Below, in pieces: positions 24,682 to 33,280 of a stretch of DNA of 64,000 nucleotides. A model generated the notes under the pieces. It was not told where the DNA came from. It worked only from the letters and a program-made list of their open reading frames with translations, and searched no databases. Origin of the DNA: Candidatus Nitrosopumilus sp. Lineage in GTDB: Archaea > Thermoproteota > Nitrososphaeria > Nitrososphaerales > Nitrosopumilaceae. How positions within the stretch are numbered: position 1 is the stretch's first letter; each line of letters begins with the position of its first letter. The translations under genes were made by a program, and so were the position numbers. The stretch spans positions 1 through 64,000 of the forward strand of contig JABSRD010000008.1 in the NCBI GenBank assembly GCA_013215285.1, given 5' to 3'.

Positions 24682-26547
24682 CTACACCATTAGTTGTGGT
24701 CGCTTTGAGAGATGTTTTGGTAAATTCAAAGTGCTGAAAGGTTTTCCTTTTGTTTGTTCTTTAATTTCATTTAAGAAATTTTCAAAAGATAACTCTGCAA
24801 CTTTTCCTGTTGTCCTGTCACGAATACTAAGATTCTCAGAATTTACCTCTTTTTTACCAATTACCAAAATGTATCGTATCCATTCTTTTTCTGCAATACT
24901 AATTCTCTTTCCAATACTTTCATTTCTATCATCAATGTCTACACGAACATCATTAGATGTAATTTTGTTAGATAAAGTCTCGCAAAAGTCATAAAATTCT
25001 TCATTGAGAGGGATTATTCGGACTTGGGTTGGTGCAAGCCATAGGGGTAATTGTGGTTTTCGCCCTTCTTTGGAATCCTTTGCAGCTTTTTCTAATAATG
25101 CGTAAATGATTCTTTCAATTGCTCCGCTAGGAGAATTGTGTAAAATTATAGGATGTTTTTTGACATTATTCTCATCAACAAATTCAATTCCATATCGTTC
25201 ACCATTTTCTACATCAATTTGATCTGTAGATAAGGCAGATGCTTTTTTGAGATTATCAATAAAGTTAAACTCCCATTTCAAAACAAAGTAAAAGAATTTC
25301 TCTTTCCACATTTCAACTAGTACTGGCCTTCCATGTTTTTTTACTAGTTCTTCAATTACAGATTTGTGTTCATTGTAAAAGTCCTCAGTGAATCTAATTG
25401 CCATATCATAATCAGATTCATTGATTCCCAATCCATGAAGAACACTTTGAGATAATTCGAATCTCTTCTTTATCTCATCTGTTGCCTGTGTCATATCTTT
25501 ACAAAATGCGTGACAATCAGGCATGGTAAATGCTCGAAGTCGCCTCAAACCAACAAGTTCACCGGATTGTTCTCGTCTGAAACTATACCTTGTTAATTCA
25601 TAGAGTTTGAATGGTAAATTTTTGTATGACAGTTGATATTGATTTGCCATTAAGAATTGTCCAAAACAAGCAGCAAATCTCAAAAATAGTTTTTTTCCGT
25701 CTGAATCAATATTATATTGTCTTGCAGGAAATCGATTAAAGTAACTAACCATACTTGGATGTTCAGAATCATACATGATTGGTGTTTCAACCTCATAACC
25801 ACCATACTCTTTGACTCTATCAGTAACATATCTTTCAATTAATGATTTTATCAAACGCCCATTAGGAAAAAATTTCATGTTACCAGGATCAGAAGCTGGT
25901 TCATAATCTGAAATACCTAATTTTTTCATTAATGCAACATGTGGTGGGGGAACATCGGCATTACGTTGTTTCGCAGATTCATATTTTGCTAAAATTTCTA
26001 ATGTTTTATGATTTTTAAAATCAAAGTCAGCAATATTTACTAAATTTCCATCAGGAGTCATTATTTTCCAATAAGACCGAATTTTTGATTCACCTTTTAG
26101 TGCATCCGATGTAAGTTCTTTGTCTTGAATTCCAGCAGAGTCTTTTGTAATTACTTTGGAACTCTCAGCTAATGGATGCCCCTTTACTTGTATTTTGTAA
26201 GATTTTGTCCAACCAAATGGAGAATGAGTAATTTCAAAATCAGATGAATCTTCCTCCATTTCTTGAAGTAGTTTTATTGCAATAGATGGTTTTGCGAGGT
26301 TAGAGCTAAGATGAGCATATGGGTATAGTAGTAATTTTTTACAGCCAATTTTATCCATTGAGTTTTTTATTTGTGATATTGCATTTTGAGCCACTGAAGA
26401 ATCATCGCCTTCCTCCATTGCAACAAATGCAACCACAACTTCTTCTAGCCTAGTTGTTTCAGGGTTTTCAATGTCTTCTGCAGATTTGATCTCTTTTTTT
26501 GTTGGAGTATACTCTATACTATCACAGTGTAATTGCAATATACGCAT
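24682..26547 (-). CDS. thrS: Threonyl-tRNA synthetase, archaeal type
   Basis: A class II synthetase that charges tRNA-Thr. The N-terminus (MRILQLHCDSIEYTP) is the archaeal D-aminoacyl-deacylase-like editing domain, not the bacterial TGS/editing pair. Motif 2 reads YELTRYSFRREQSGELVGLRR. The zinc ligands fall in FAACFGQF, MPDCHAFC and ILHNSPSG, and an anticodon-binding domain ends the protein. I start at MRIL; the ATG 7 codons upstream is less family-like. Confidence 0.96.
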   Translation of the reverse strand: MRILQLHCDSIEYTPTKKEIKSAEDIENPETTRLEEVVVAFVAMEEGDDSSVAQNAISQIKNSMDKIGCKKLLLYPYAHLSSNLAKPSIAIKLLQEMEEDSSDFEITHSPFGWTKSYKIQVKGHPLAESSKVITKDSAGIQDKELTSDALKGESKIRSYWKIMTPDGNLVNIADFDFKNHKTLEILAKYESAKQRNADVPPPHVALMKKLGISDYEPASDPGNMKFFPNGRLIKSLIERYVTDRVKEYGGYEVETPIMYDSEHPSMVSYFNRFPARQYNIDSDGKKLFLRFAACFGQFLMANQYQLSYKNLPFKLYELTRYSFRREQSGELVGLRRLRAFTMPDCHAFCKDMTQATDEIKKRFELSQSVLHGLGINESDYDMAIRFTEDFYNEHKSVIEELVKKHGRPVLVEMWKEKFFYFVLKWEFNFIDNLKKASALSTDQIDVENGERYGIEFVDENNVKKHPIILHNSPSGAIERIIYALLEKAAKDSKEGRKPQLPLWLAPTQVRIIPLNEEFYDFCETLSNKITSNDVRVDIDDRNESIGKRISIAEKEWIRYILVIGKKEVNSENLSIRDRTTGKVAELSFENFLNEIKEQTKGKPFSTLNLPKHLSKRPQLMV

Positions 26548-26609
26548 GATTTCAAACAGAAAAGACAATTGAATTAAATGTTTACGTAAAATATGAAATT
26601 TTTAAATTT

Positions 26610-26945
26610 TTATTTCGTTTTCTCTCGTAGGGAAATAATTGAGCGTAAAACTAGACCAGATATACCCAAATTTGAAGTGATAAATTCTGCAGCCCTTGAA
26701 AGAGAGTTATTGCCCCGAAATCCTTCATCATAGATCATTTCAACTGAACCCACATCGGTCTCAACAAAAGATGTAATCAATGAAAAAACACCTAATTTCT
26801 CATCAACCCGTTCATTGTATAGACGTAATTCAACTTTACAAATTATAAAATCATCTTGGGTAAAATCACCAGATGAAACCATCACTACAACATCATCAGG
26901 TGTTCTATCAACTCGGGTTGGATCATGTAAATCAACAATTTTCAT
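26610..26945 (-). CDS. Protein of unknown function
   Basis: A 111-residue soluble protein with mixed beta/alpha pattern (DDVVVMVSSGDFTQDDFIICKVELRLYN, VGSVEMIYDEGFRGNN). No metal motif, signal peptide or known family is seen. It lies upstream of thrS on the same strand and may belong to that transcript. Confidence 0.65.
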   Translation of the reverse strand: MKIVDLHDPTRVDRTPDDVVVMVSSGDFTQDDFIICKVELRLYNERVDEKLGVFSLITSFVETDVGSVEMIYDEGFRGNNSLSRAAEFITSNLGISGLVLRSIISLREKTK

Positions 26946-27062
26946 GTAATTGCATTACAGATTATTGATACATAAGTGATATTTTGATGAAATTTTAAAA
27001 AAAATAAACATGAAACATTCTTTGCGCAAGTATTATTTACAACAGAAATCTATTTTTCAAAA

Positions 27063-28157
27063 GTGGACCCACACAAATTTCATGGTAAAGATATTCCCCA
27101 CATAAAATTAGACCCAAAAATGACTATAGAAGATTTGGTGGAAGTGTTTGCAAGTTCAGGATTTAATGGACGACAGCTTGGGGATGCTGCAAAACTTTAT
27201 GCAAAAATGATCAAAGAAGATGTAACAATTTGTCTTACAGTTGCAGGGGCAATGACACCCGTAGGATTTGGTGGAATAATTAAGACATTAATTGAGAGAG
27301 GATTTGTTGACTGGATTGTTACAACAGGCGCTAATGTGTATCACGAAGATCATTTTGCTTGGGGATTGCCAGTCAAACAAGGTAGTTTCAATGTAGATGA
27401 TATGAAATTATTTGAAAATAAAATTGTAAGAATTAGAGATGTATACATTAAATTTTATGAAACTCTAGAAGTTGAAGATCAAATTATTCAAAAAATGTTT
27501 GGAGAGGACTTTCCAGATGAATCATTTACAACTGCAGAATTTTGTAATTTAATGGGAAAGATTAGTAAAGAAAAAGCAAAATTTCCTGAAAAAAGTTTCA
27601 TAACAACAGCCTACGAATATGATGTTCCAGTGTATATTTCTACAATAAAAGATTCTTCATTAGCTTTGAATTTAGCAGTTCATAGATTAGCAGGGAAAAA
27701 ATATAATCTAGATTTTGTCAGAGAGATTCTAGAACAAGCAGCAATTGTGTATGATTCAAAAAAATCAGGGATTTTAGAATTAGGTGGAGGTGTTCCAAAA
27801 AATACAGCTCAGCAAACAGGTCCACTATTAGATCAAATTTTAAAAAGAAATGATGAAGGACAAGATTACATTATTCAGATTACTGATGCACGACCAGATA
27901 CAGGAGGATTATCAGGTGCAACACTACAAGAAGGAAAAAGTTGGGGAAAAGTTAAACATGCTCATGAAGGAATGGTTACAGTTTATGCAGATGCAACAAT
28001 TGCATTTCCGATTCTTGCACTATACGTGTTAAGTAATCAAAAATCAAGAAAGCCAAAAAGAATTTACAAAAAAATAGGTAAACTGTATGATAAATTAAGT
28101 GAAGATTATTTCAAAAATCCAGCAAACAAAATTAAAAAATTAAAAAAGAAAAATTAA
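27063..28157 (+). CDS. dys: Deoxyhypusine synthase
   Basis: Transfers the aminobutyl group of spermidine to a lysine of aIF5A. Family motifs are VTTGANVYHED, SGILELGGGVPKNT, ITDARPDTGGLSGAT and the active-site Lys region EGKSWGKVKHAHEG, then TVYADATIAFPIL. The start is GTG; a TATA-like ATTATTTAC lies about 25-30 nt upstream. The basic C-terminal tail is lineage-specific. Its stop overlaps the convergent zinc protein gene by 4 nt. Confidence 0.93.
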   Translation: MDPHKFHGKDIPHIKLDPKMTIEDLVEVFASSGFNGRQLGDAAKLYAKMIKEDVTICLTVAGAMTPVGFGGIIKTLIERGFVDWIVTTGANVYHEDHFAWGLPVKQGSFNVDDMKLFENKIVRIRDVYIKFYETLEVEDQIIQKMFGEDFPDESFTTAEFCNLMGKISKEKAKFPEKSFITTAYEYDVPVYISTIKDSSLALNLAVHRLAGKKYNLDFVREILEQAAIVYDSKKSGILELGGGVPKNTAQQTGPLLDQILKRNDEGQDYIIQITDARPDTGGLSGATLQEGKSWGKVKHAHEGMVTVYADATIAFPILALYVLSNQKSRKPKRIYKKIGKLYDKLSEDYFKNPANKIKKLKKKN

Positions 28158-28366
28158 AACTTGTCATAACGAGCACGCTCTAGATCTCTATCATCTTTGG
28201 ATTCTTTTTTCCATTCTTTGTAGTGTTCTTTACATAAAACAGATTTTTTACCTACAGAGGTAACTCGAAGTCCTGCATTTTCAACTTTGGTGGTATTTAG
28301 AGAACGAGCACCATCTTGATCACAGCCATCAACGTTGCATTTTGCACCTTTTGATACAATACCCAT
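28154..28366 (-). CDS. Small zinc-binding protein
   Basis: About 70 residues with a zinc-site pattern CNVDGCDQDGARSL ... VLCKEHYKEWKKES (C-x4-C and C-x2-H). I start at MGIVSKG; an ATG 4 codons upstream exists. The last third is a highly charged helix. The family is unknown to me. It overlaps the 3' end of dys in the convergent direction. Confidence 0.7.
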   Translation of the reverse strand: MGIVSKGAKCNVDGCDQDGARSLNTTKVENAGLRVTSVGKKSVLCKEHYKEWKKESKDDRDLERARYDKF

Positions 28367-28477
28367 GGAATCAATCAATCAAGATGTTATTTATATTTGA
28401 AAAATGATTTTTTCTTTAATCAAGTAATTCTAAAAGTTGGTTCATCGTTTATAAGAGGAATATTTTAGTCACAATTT

Positions 28478-28777
28478 ATGGGTGGAGCAAAAAAACCAAG
28501 TGGCGGAAAAACTGTCAAACCAGAAAAGAAAGACTCAAAGAAAAAGAAAGGTGAGGGTGGCCCTAAAAGAGCAGAAATTATCGTTATGGTAAACGAACAA
28601 CAAGCTATGAAAATTATTCAAAATTCCAAAGTAATTACAGTTCAAGATTTAGCAAGACAAGTAGGAGTTAAAATTTCTGCAGCAAATGCATTTCTTAAAG
28701 AATCACTAAACAAAGGAACTGTAAAACGAGTTGGCGGGTATTCAGGTCATCATTTGTATCAATCAGTTTCTTCATAG
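28478..28777 (+). CDS. rps25e: Small ribosomal subunit protein eS25
   Basis: A winged-helix ribosomal protein. A Lys-rich N-terminus is followed by the domain with ITVQDLARQVGVKISAANAF and GTVKRVGGYSGHHLY. TATA box TTTATAA at 28448-28454 ends 23 nt before the ATG. Its 3' end overlaps the convergent cyclophilin-like gene by 19 nt. Confidence 0.95.
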   Translation: MGGAKKPSGGKTVKPEKKDSKKKKGEGGPKRAEIIVMVNEQQAMKIIQNSKVITVQDLARQVGVKISAANAFLKESLNKGTVKRVGGYSGHHLYQSVSS

Positions 28778-29145
28778 ATAGAAAATACATCTCCAGATTT
28801 AATATCATTTAATGCATCAATGTTACCTACAAGTTTTCCAATTGGCGTCATTGTCTTTCCAGAAACAACATCCTTTATGAAAAAACAAACACTACCAGTT
28901 GAGGGTAGAAATGCTACATCACCTTTTTTAAATTCAGATCTAGCTCGTTCAATACCTGAATCAATACTAGTTTCAAAATATACAATACTTTGTCCTAATA
29001 GATGAGCATGGCCCTCTAATGGTAACGATCTCATCATAGTTCCAACAGTTCTTGGAGACAAGTGACGTTTTAGATCACATGAAATCTTTGCTTTCCCACG
29101 AATTTCCAAAATTAGTTGTTTTCTTGAGACTGAAAGTTCACTCAA
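28759..29145 (-). CDS. Cyclophilin-like fold protein (DUF369/TM1367-like)
   Basis: A small cyclophilin-like beta-barrel protein (LILEIRGKAKISCDLKRH, TVGTMMRSLPLEGHAHLLG, FKKGDVAFLPSTGSVCFF). Such proteins are conserved in archaea, with unproven peptidyl-prolyl activity. The frame is open to 29226. I place the start at TTG 29145 (MSELSVSRKQ) because it is exactly 22 nt from the palindromic TATA box at 29168-29175 and fits the domain boundary. Confidence 0.8.
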   Translation of the reverse strand: MSELSVSRKQLILEIRGKAKISCDLKRHLSPRTVGTMMRSLPLEGHAHLLGQSIVYFETSIDSGIERARSEFKKGDVAFLPSTGSVCFFIKDVVSGKTMTPIGKLVGNIDALNDIKSGDVFSIYEETD

Positions 29146-29167
29146 TTCGTACTTTAAATTGATTAGA

Positions 29168-29175
29168 TTATATAA
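29168..29175. promoter_or_regulatory. Palindromic TATA box shared by two divergent genes
   Basis: TTATATAA is a perfect palindrome. Exactly 22 nt separate it from the TTG start at 29145 on the minus strand and 22 nt from the TTG start at 29198 on the plus strand. This is the leaderless spacing seen elsewhere in the window, so one box appears to drive both genes. Confidence 0.7.
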
Positions 29176-29197
29176 CGTTTTAAGAAAATTTTCGTAC

Positions 29198-29695
29198 TTG
29201 TCTGAAGTTAAAGAAGTGGAAGTCAAAGAAGCTGAATTGGTAGATTCAGTAGAAGCTGAACCAGAATCTCAAGAAAATGTTGGATTAAACAAAGCATTAG
29301 ATGCTTACCGAAAATTAATTGAGAAAAAAGTTGATGTCGAGCCTTTAACAGAAAAAGAACAAGACAATTTGGAGAAAAAACTCTTAGAAATTCAAGATAG
29401 AGAAGTTGTTGAAAGAGTGGAGGAACATGAGCCAATAGAAATTCCTTGTGAAAAAAACAAGATTACAATTGGTCCACCAACATTAACTAGATTTGAAAAA
29501 GCAAGAATTATTGGTGCAAGAGCATTACAATTGTCTCTAGGAGCACCACCATTCATTCCAATTCCAAAAACTGCGAGAATATCATTGGATATTTCAATGG
29601 AAGAATTAGAACAAAGAGTGATCCCAATCACAATTAGAAGGGTTCTTCCAAACGGGGATTATCAAAACATTCCAATTGATTATTTTCAAAAATGA
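29198..29695 (+). CDS. rpoK: RNA polymerase subunit K (Rpb6/omega-like) with acidic extension
   Basis: The C-terminal about 75 residues are RpoK: LTRFEKARIIGARALQLSLG, the conserved GAPPFI segment and a terminal PITIRRVLPNGDYQNIPIDYF. Subunit K helps assemble the polymerase clamp. An acidic helical N-terminal extension of about 90 residues (EVKEVEVKEAELVDSVEAE...) precedes it, longer than in most archaea. I start at TTG 29198, 22 nt from the shared TATA box, instead of the TTG at 29159, which lies before the box. Confidence 0.9.
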   Translation: MSEVKEVEVKEAELVDSVEAEPESQENVGLNKALDAYRKLIEKKVDVEPLTEKEQDNLEKKLLEIQDREVVERVEEHEPIEIPCEKNKITIGPPTLTRFEKARIIGARALQLSLGAPPFIPIPKTARISLDISMEELEQRVIPITIRRVLPNGDYQNIPIDYFQK

Positions 29696-29746
29696 ATCAA
29701 TCGTCGATAAAACTTAAAAGAACAAAAAATTTCTAATCATTAATCA

Positions 29747-30055
29747 ATGCTCATGGACGAAGTTAATGAACAAGGTGGTCAGGAGCAGACCGAAAAGTCT
29801 GAAGACGCCATCATAAATATTGGATATGACCCCGTAATGCAAACAGCTATAGATGTACTGTCAGTACTTGGAGCTAAAAATAAAGTAATTCTTCGAGCAA
29901 GAGGTAATTCAATTCCAAATGCAGTTGCAGTTGCAAATATCATTACAGAAAAAATGTTAATTGGTAACTCTAAAATTGGAAAAATTACTCTAGATACAGT
30001 TGCAGGTATTGGAGATATGACATCAACTGTTGAAATTATTTTAAATAAAATTTAG
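29747..30055 (+). CDS. albA: Alba chromatin protein
   Basis: Archaeal nucleoid protein that binds DNA and RNA as a dimer. The core GYDPVMQTAIDVLSVLGAKN, LRARGNSIPNAVAVANIITE and a C-terminal strand pair are typical. An acidic N-terminal tail (EVNEQGGQEQTEKSED) is added. The start is either of two Met, three residues apart. It is convergent with the HTH regulator, overlapping by 4 nt. Confidence 0.95.
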   Translation: MLMDEVNEQGGQEQTEKSEDAIINIGYDPVMQTAIDVLSVLGAKNKVILRARGNSIPNAVAVANIITEKMLIGNSKIGKITLDTVAGIGDMTSTVEIILNKI

Positions 30056-30468
30056 TACACAGTTCCAGGACCTTTGAGAAGCATGTTTTCACATTCTTTA
30101 CACACTTGTTCATCAATATTAGATTCTAAATTGTGATGAATCTCGCAAATTAACAAACTAGATTTAATGTAATTACAAAGACCAATAAATTTTGAAAGAC
30201 TGGATGGAGTGTATGCCATATCTGATGAAAGGTGATCACATAGTTCATCAATTAGAATCGCAACTTGCTTTTCTGCTAATAGTTTTGCAATTAATGAAGG
30301 ATCACCTCTTGTACCACGAATGTAATTACTAATTGCAGCTTGTGTTACCCCAAGCATTTTAGAAATTTCATCTTCTCTGATATCATGTTCCTCAGCTAAT
30401 TTTTTTGCAAGAATTGCACGTAACGCAGGGATTAGAGTTTTAGATTCAATCTCAGCAGGCAGTAACAT
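30052..30468 (-). CDS. HTH regulator of the COG2522/ThiR-like type
   Basis: A 138-residue regulator. The start MLLPAEIESKTLIPALRAIL and HTH (DEISKMLGVTQAAISNYIRG) match the archaeal helix-turn-helix domain that is often fused to ThiN in thiamine regulators. Here a shorter helical part with a Cys-rich end (ICEIHHNLESN, VCKECENML) replaces ThiN. The Cys/His residues may bind metal. The target is unknown. Confidence 0.8.
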   Translation of the reverse strand: MLLPAEIESKTLIPALRAILAKKLAEEHDIREDEISKMLGVTQAAISNYIRGTRGDPSLIAKLLAEKQVAILIDELCDHLSSDMAYTPSSLSKFIGLCNYIKSSLLICEIHHNLESNIDEQVCKECENMLLKGPGTVY

Positions 30469-30572
30469 TGCTTCTCAAAGATTCTATAATGAATTTAAAG
30501 TTTGCAACACTGAAAAAATATTTGGGAATAAATCATTAGGCATAGCTATTTTAATTTCAAAACCAAGCATGA

Positions 30573-31520
30573 GTGTTGAATGAAATTTCTAAGGATCTTT
30601 ACAAGGTTTTAGAGGAATCATGTAATTCATGTAAATCAAATTTAATTTCATTGTCAGGTGGATTAGATAGTTCAATCATAGCATATTTTCTAAAACAAAG
30701 AAAACTAAAAGCAATTGCAGTTATTGCCGAAGATTTTGTATCAACAGATCTAACGTATTGTCAAATGATTTCAAAAGAAATGGAATTATCATTATCAATT
30801 TACAATGTAAAGACTGCAGAAATTCTAGAAGCAATCAAAGAAACAATAAAAATTTTAAAAAATTTTAACGATATTGAAATTCGTAATAATGTAGTAATGT
30901 GTCTAGCAATAAAATGGGCAAAAGAAAATGGGGAAAAATCCATTATTACAGGAGATGGTGCAGATGAGTTGTTTGCAGGGTATAGTTTTCTAATAAACAA
31001 ACCAGAAGGCGAGTTAGAATCTGAAATCAAGAGAGTGTGCTCAGTGATGCATTTTCCAACACAGGAAATTGGGAAATCAATGGGAATTGCCATAGAATCA
31101 CCATTCCTAGATGAATCAGTTATAGAACTAGCAAAAAAAATTCCAGTGAATCTCAAAGTAAAAAATGAAAAAGAAAAAAGATATGGAAAATGGATTTTAC
31201 GTAAGACGTTTGAGGAATACATTCCACAACAAATTGCATGGCGAGTGAAATCACCAATGCAAGAAGGGGCAGGAACTGCAGGGTTAACTGAATTATTTAA
31301 TTCAGTAATTGTTGAAGAGAAATTTGTAGAATCAAAATTGACTACTGAAAAAGAAGATGGTATAGTAATTAGAAGTAGAGAATCAATGTATTACTATGAA
31401 ATTTTTAAAAAATTGTTTGGATCTCCTGTAAATTCCAATACAGAGAACACATGTCCTTATTGTAAACAGGATGTTGGAAATTCTAAATTTTGTAGAATGT
31501 GTGGGGCATTTCCAATCTAA
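30573..31520 (+). CDS. Asparagine-synthetase-like ATP-pyrophosphatase with C-terminal zinc ribbon
   Basis: The synthetase half of the AsnB family without the N-terminal glutaminase. PP-loop ISLSGGLDSSIIAYFL (residues 25-40), TGDGADELFAGY, and IESPFLDESVIELAKKIP with the later GKWILRKTFEEYIP are typical. A zinc ribbon ends the protein (CPYCKQDVGNSKFCRMCG). It adenylates a carboxylate, but without glutaminase the amine donor must be ammonia or another protein's amine. The start is GTG. The stop overlaps the convergent YHS gene by 4 nt. Confidence 0.85.
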   Translation: MLNEISKDLYKVLEESCNSCKSNLISLSGGLDSSIIAYFLKQRKLKAIAVIAEDFVSTDLTYCQMISKEMELSLSIYNVKTAEILEAIKETIKILKNFNDIEIRNNVVMCLAIKWAKENGEKSIITGDGADELFAGYSFLINKPEGELESEIKRVCSVMHFPTQEIGKSMGIAIESPFLDESVIELAKKIPVNLKVKNEKEKRYGKWILRKTFEEYIPQQIAWRVKSPMQEGAGTAGLTELFNSVIVEEKFVESKLTTEKEDGIVIRSRESMYYYEIFKKLFGSPVNSNTENTCPYCKQDVGNSKFCRMCGAFPI

Positions 31521-31663
31521 ATATTTTTTTTGAATTTACCAGGTTTTTTAATGAAAAGCTTCCTGCAGCCATTGCAACAAAAATAAAGTTTTTTGTCTTT
31601 GTATTCATGAGGTAATGCTAAATCTTCATCAAGTTCAATTCCGCAAACTGGATCTACTGGCAC
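31517..31663 (-). CDS. YHS-domain mini-protein
   Basis: A 48-residue ORF reading MPVDPVCGIELDEDLALPHE then YFCCNGCRKLFIKKPGKF, a complete YHS domain, usually a metal-binding module next to copper or heavy-metal proteins. GTG start at 31663; the box CTATAAATAG at 31684-31693 ends 20 nt upstream, supporting this start. Earlier ORF-length filters would miss it. Confidence 0.85.
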   Translation of the reverse strand: MPVDPVCGIELDEDLALPHEYKDKKLYFCCNGCRKLFIKKPGKFKKNI

Positions 31664-31740
31664 AAATTTTCCACATGTAAATTCTATTTATAGATTGAGT
31701 AATTATTGCTTAAAAATAATTCAAAAATTAAAAGGAGTAT

Positions 31741-32106
31741 CTAAGAGTGAACGATTTCAAGAATTTTCTTTGGAAGAACACCATAATCAGCATCAGGTTC
31801 AGATACAACATACAGTATATCTTCATTAATTACCACACTAATTGCAATAGCACGTTCACGAGAGGCCATAGCAAAATTTACTGGACCTAGTTGTTTATCA
31901 AATTCTTTTCTCATTTTCATACGTAATGCAAGTTCCATGAAAATCATTTCATCATCTTTCTCACTTTCTAATGGTTCAACATTTTCCTTCATTCTACCAG
32001 CAACTAATCTTTCCCTTTCATTAATTACTCCAGCAAATCGAATTTTAGGATCAACAGCAAAAACTGCTTCACATATTTTCGCATAATCATAAATCTTGTC
32101 TGACAA
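31741..32106 (-). CDS. DUF6659-like small protein
   Basis: Third member of the local family: FAVDPKIRFAGVINERERLV, a middle acidic helix (EKDDEMIFMELALRMKMRKEFD), then a strand pair with SRERAIAISVVINEDILYVVSE. The start is TTG. It is intact at 121 residues, unlike the 3514 copy. The function is unknown; a sensor-like small fold is likely. Confidence 0.7.
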   Translation of the reverse strand: MSDKIYDYAKICEAVFAVDPKIRFAGVINERERLVAGRMKENVEPLESEKDDEMIFMELALRMKMRKEFDKQLGPVNFAMASRERAIAISVVINEDILYVVSEPDADYGVLPKKILEIVHS

Positions 32107-32179
32107 TTACGTTGTCCACCTAAGAATACCACATTTAATCTTTCTAGGAGATTCTAAATATGATAATATGAAAATGGAG

Positions 32180-33280
32180 TTACGAAGTTAGTTTCTTAAC
32201 CAGCGTTAGGAACTCACCTTCAGATAAAGAAGGGATTTTCATGATTTCAAGATTTTCAGAAACATGCTCAGGAGATTTTTGTCCAATTAAAGGAGCTAAA
32301 ATTCCAGGGGATGAGCGAATGAATTGTAAAGCACGCAGTGAAGGTTTCAGTTCACCAAACTCAGGTAGTGTTCCAGGTTGAAGTAATCTTCCTTGCATAA
32401 ATGGAACACTGGTAAATACGCCTATTCCCAATTTTACAGATGTCTCCAATACAGAAATATTTTGATTTTCAAATAATTGTGTTTTTCCAAGTAACGCTTG
32501 ATCATAATGCATGTTAAATGGTAATTGAATAAATCGAAAGCCGTGATTTTCACCACCAATTTTTTTAGCCATACTAACAGTTTCTTCAAGTGAAAGGTAT
32601 TGTGGATTGTCACTTGAAACTCTAAAACATTCCCAAGTTGCCATGCCGTAAAATTTAATTTTACCCTCATCACGTTTTTGCTCATACAATTCAAAAACAG
32701 ATTTTAAATTTTCTAAGAATTTTTCTTTTGAAACATCTTTAATTTGTCCTTCTACAGCATTGTGAAGATACATCAAATCAACGCACTCTAATCCTAAATT
32801 CTTTAAACTACGATCTAATTGATCAGAGAGAAATGTTGGAGTCATACAATGATATCCAGAAGTCACATCACCTTCTTTGATAATCCCTTTTTGAGAATAT
32901 TCCTCTTTAACATATTCCCAAAATCCCAAATTTACATCAGCGTCATTTGTAACATATCCATTTTTAGTACTAAGAAATATTTGATCACGTGTAATTTTTC
33001 CATCTTGAATTAATTCAGAAATAGCTTTGCCTACTGAGCGTTCTGCTTTTTGAGATCTATAATTAATTGCAGTGTCTACAACATTAATGCCAGAAAGAAT
33101 AGACTGTTTTACAGCATTTGTAACTAATTCATCAGTTTTAGCATCAGCATCTCCAAGATAGGTACCAATACCAACATTTGAGAGGTGAAGATTTGTAAAT
33201 TCTCGAAAATTATCTAAATTTACGCCTGAATTTTGGGCAAATTTCTTGGTCCCTTCAGATGTTGCAAATCCTGAAATCAT
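32180..33280 (-). CDS. Aldo/keto reductase family protein
   Basis: A 366-residue AKR of the longer type. Catalytic candidates are Asp and Tyr in VVDTAINYRSQKAE, Lys in FLSTKNGYV and His in DLMYLHNAVEG. The end (IGQKSPEHVSENL) is the usual cofactor-side motif. An insertion after the Lys (EYSQKGIIKEGDVTSGYH...) is longer than in classical members. I start at MISGFATSEG. It overlaps the UbiA gene end by 26 nt, so the two probably form an operon. The substrate is unknown. Confidence 0.88.
   Translation of the reverse strand: MISGFATSEGTKKFAQNSGVNLDNFREFTNLHLSNVGIGTYLGDADAKTDELVTNAVKQSILSGINVVDTAINYRSQKAERSVGKAISELIQDGKITRDQIFLSTKNGYVTNDADVNLGFWEYVKEEYSQKGIIKEGDVTSGYHCMTPTFLSDQLDRSLKNLGLECVDLMYLHNAVEGQIKDVSKEKFLENLKSVFELYEQKRDEGKIKFYGMATWECFRVSSDNPQYLSLEETVSMAKKIGGENHGFRFIQLPFNMHYDQALLGKTQLFENQNISVLETSVKLGIGVFTSVPFMQGRLLQPGTLPEFGELKPSLRALQFIRSSPGILAPLIGQKSPEHVSENLEIMKIPSLSEGEFLTLVKKLTS

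Noticed and set aside
29159..29197. Longer rpoK and cyclophilin-like starts that would overlap each other
   Set aside because: They would place the start before the shared TATA box; the TTG codons at 29145 and 29198 fit the box spacing.
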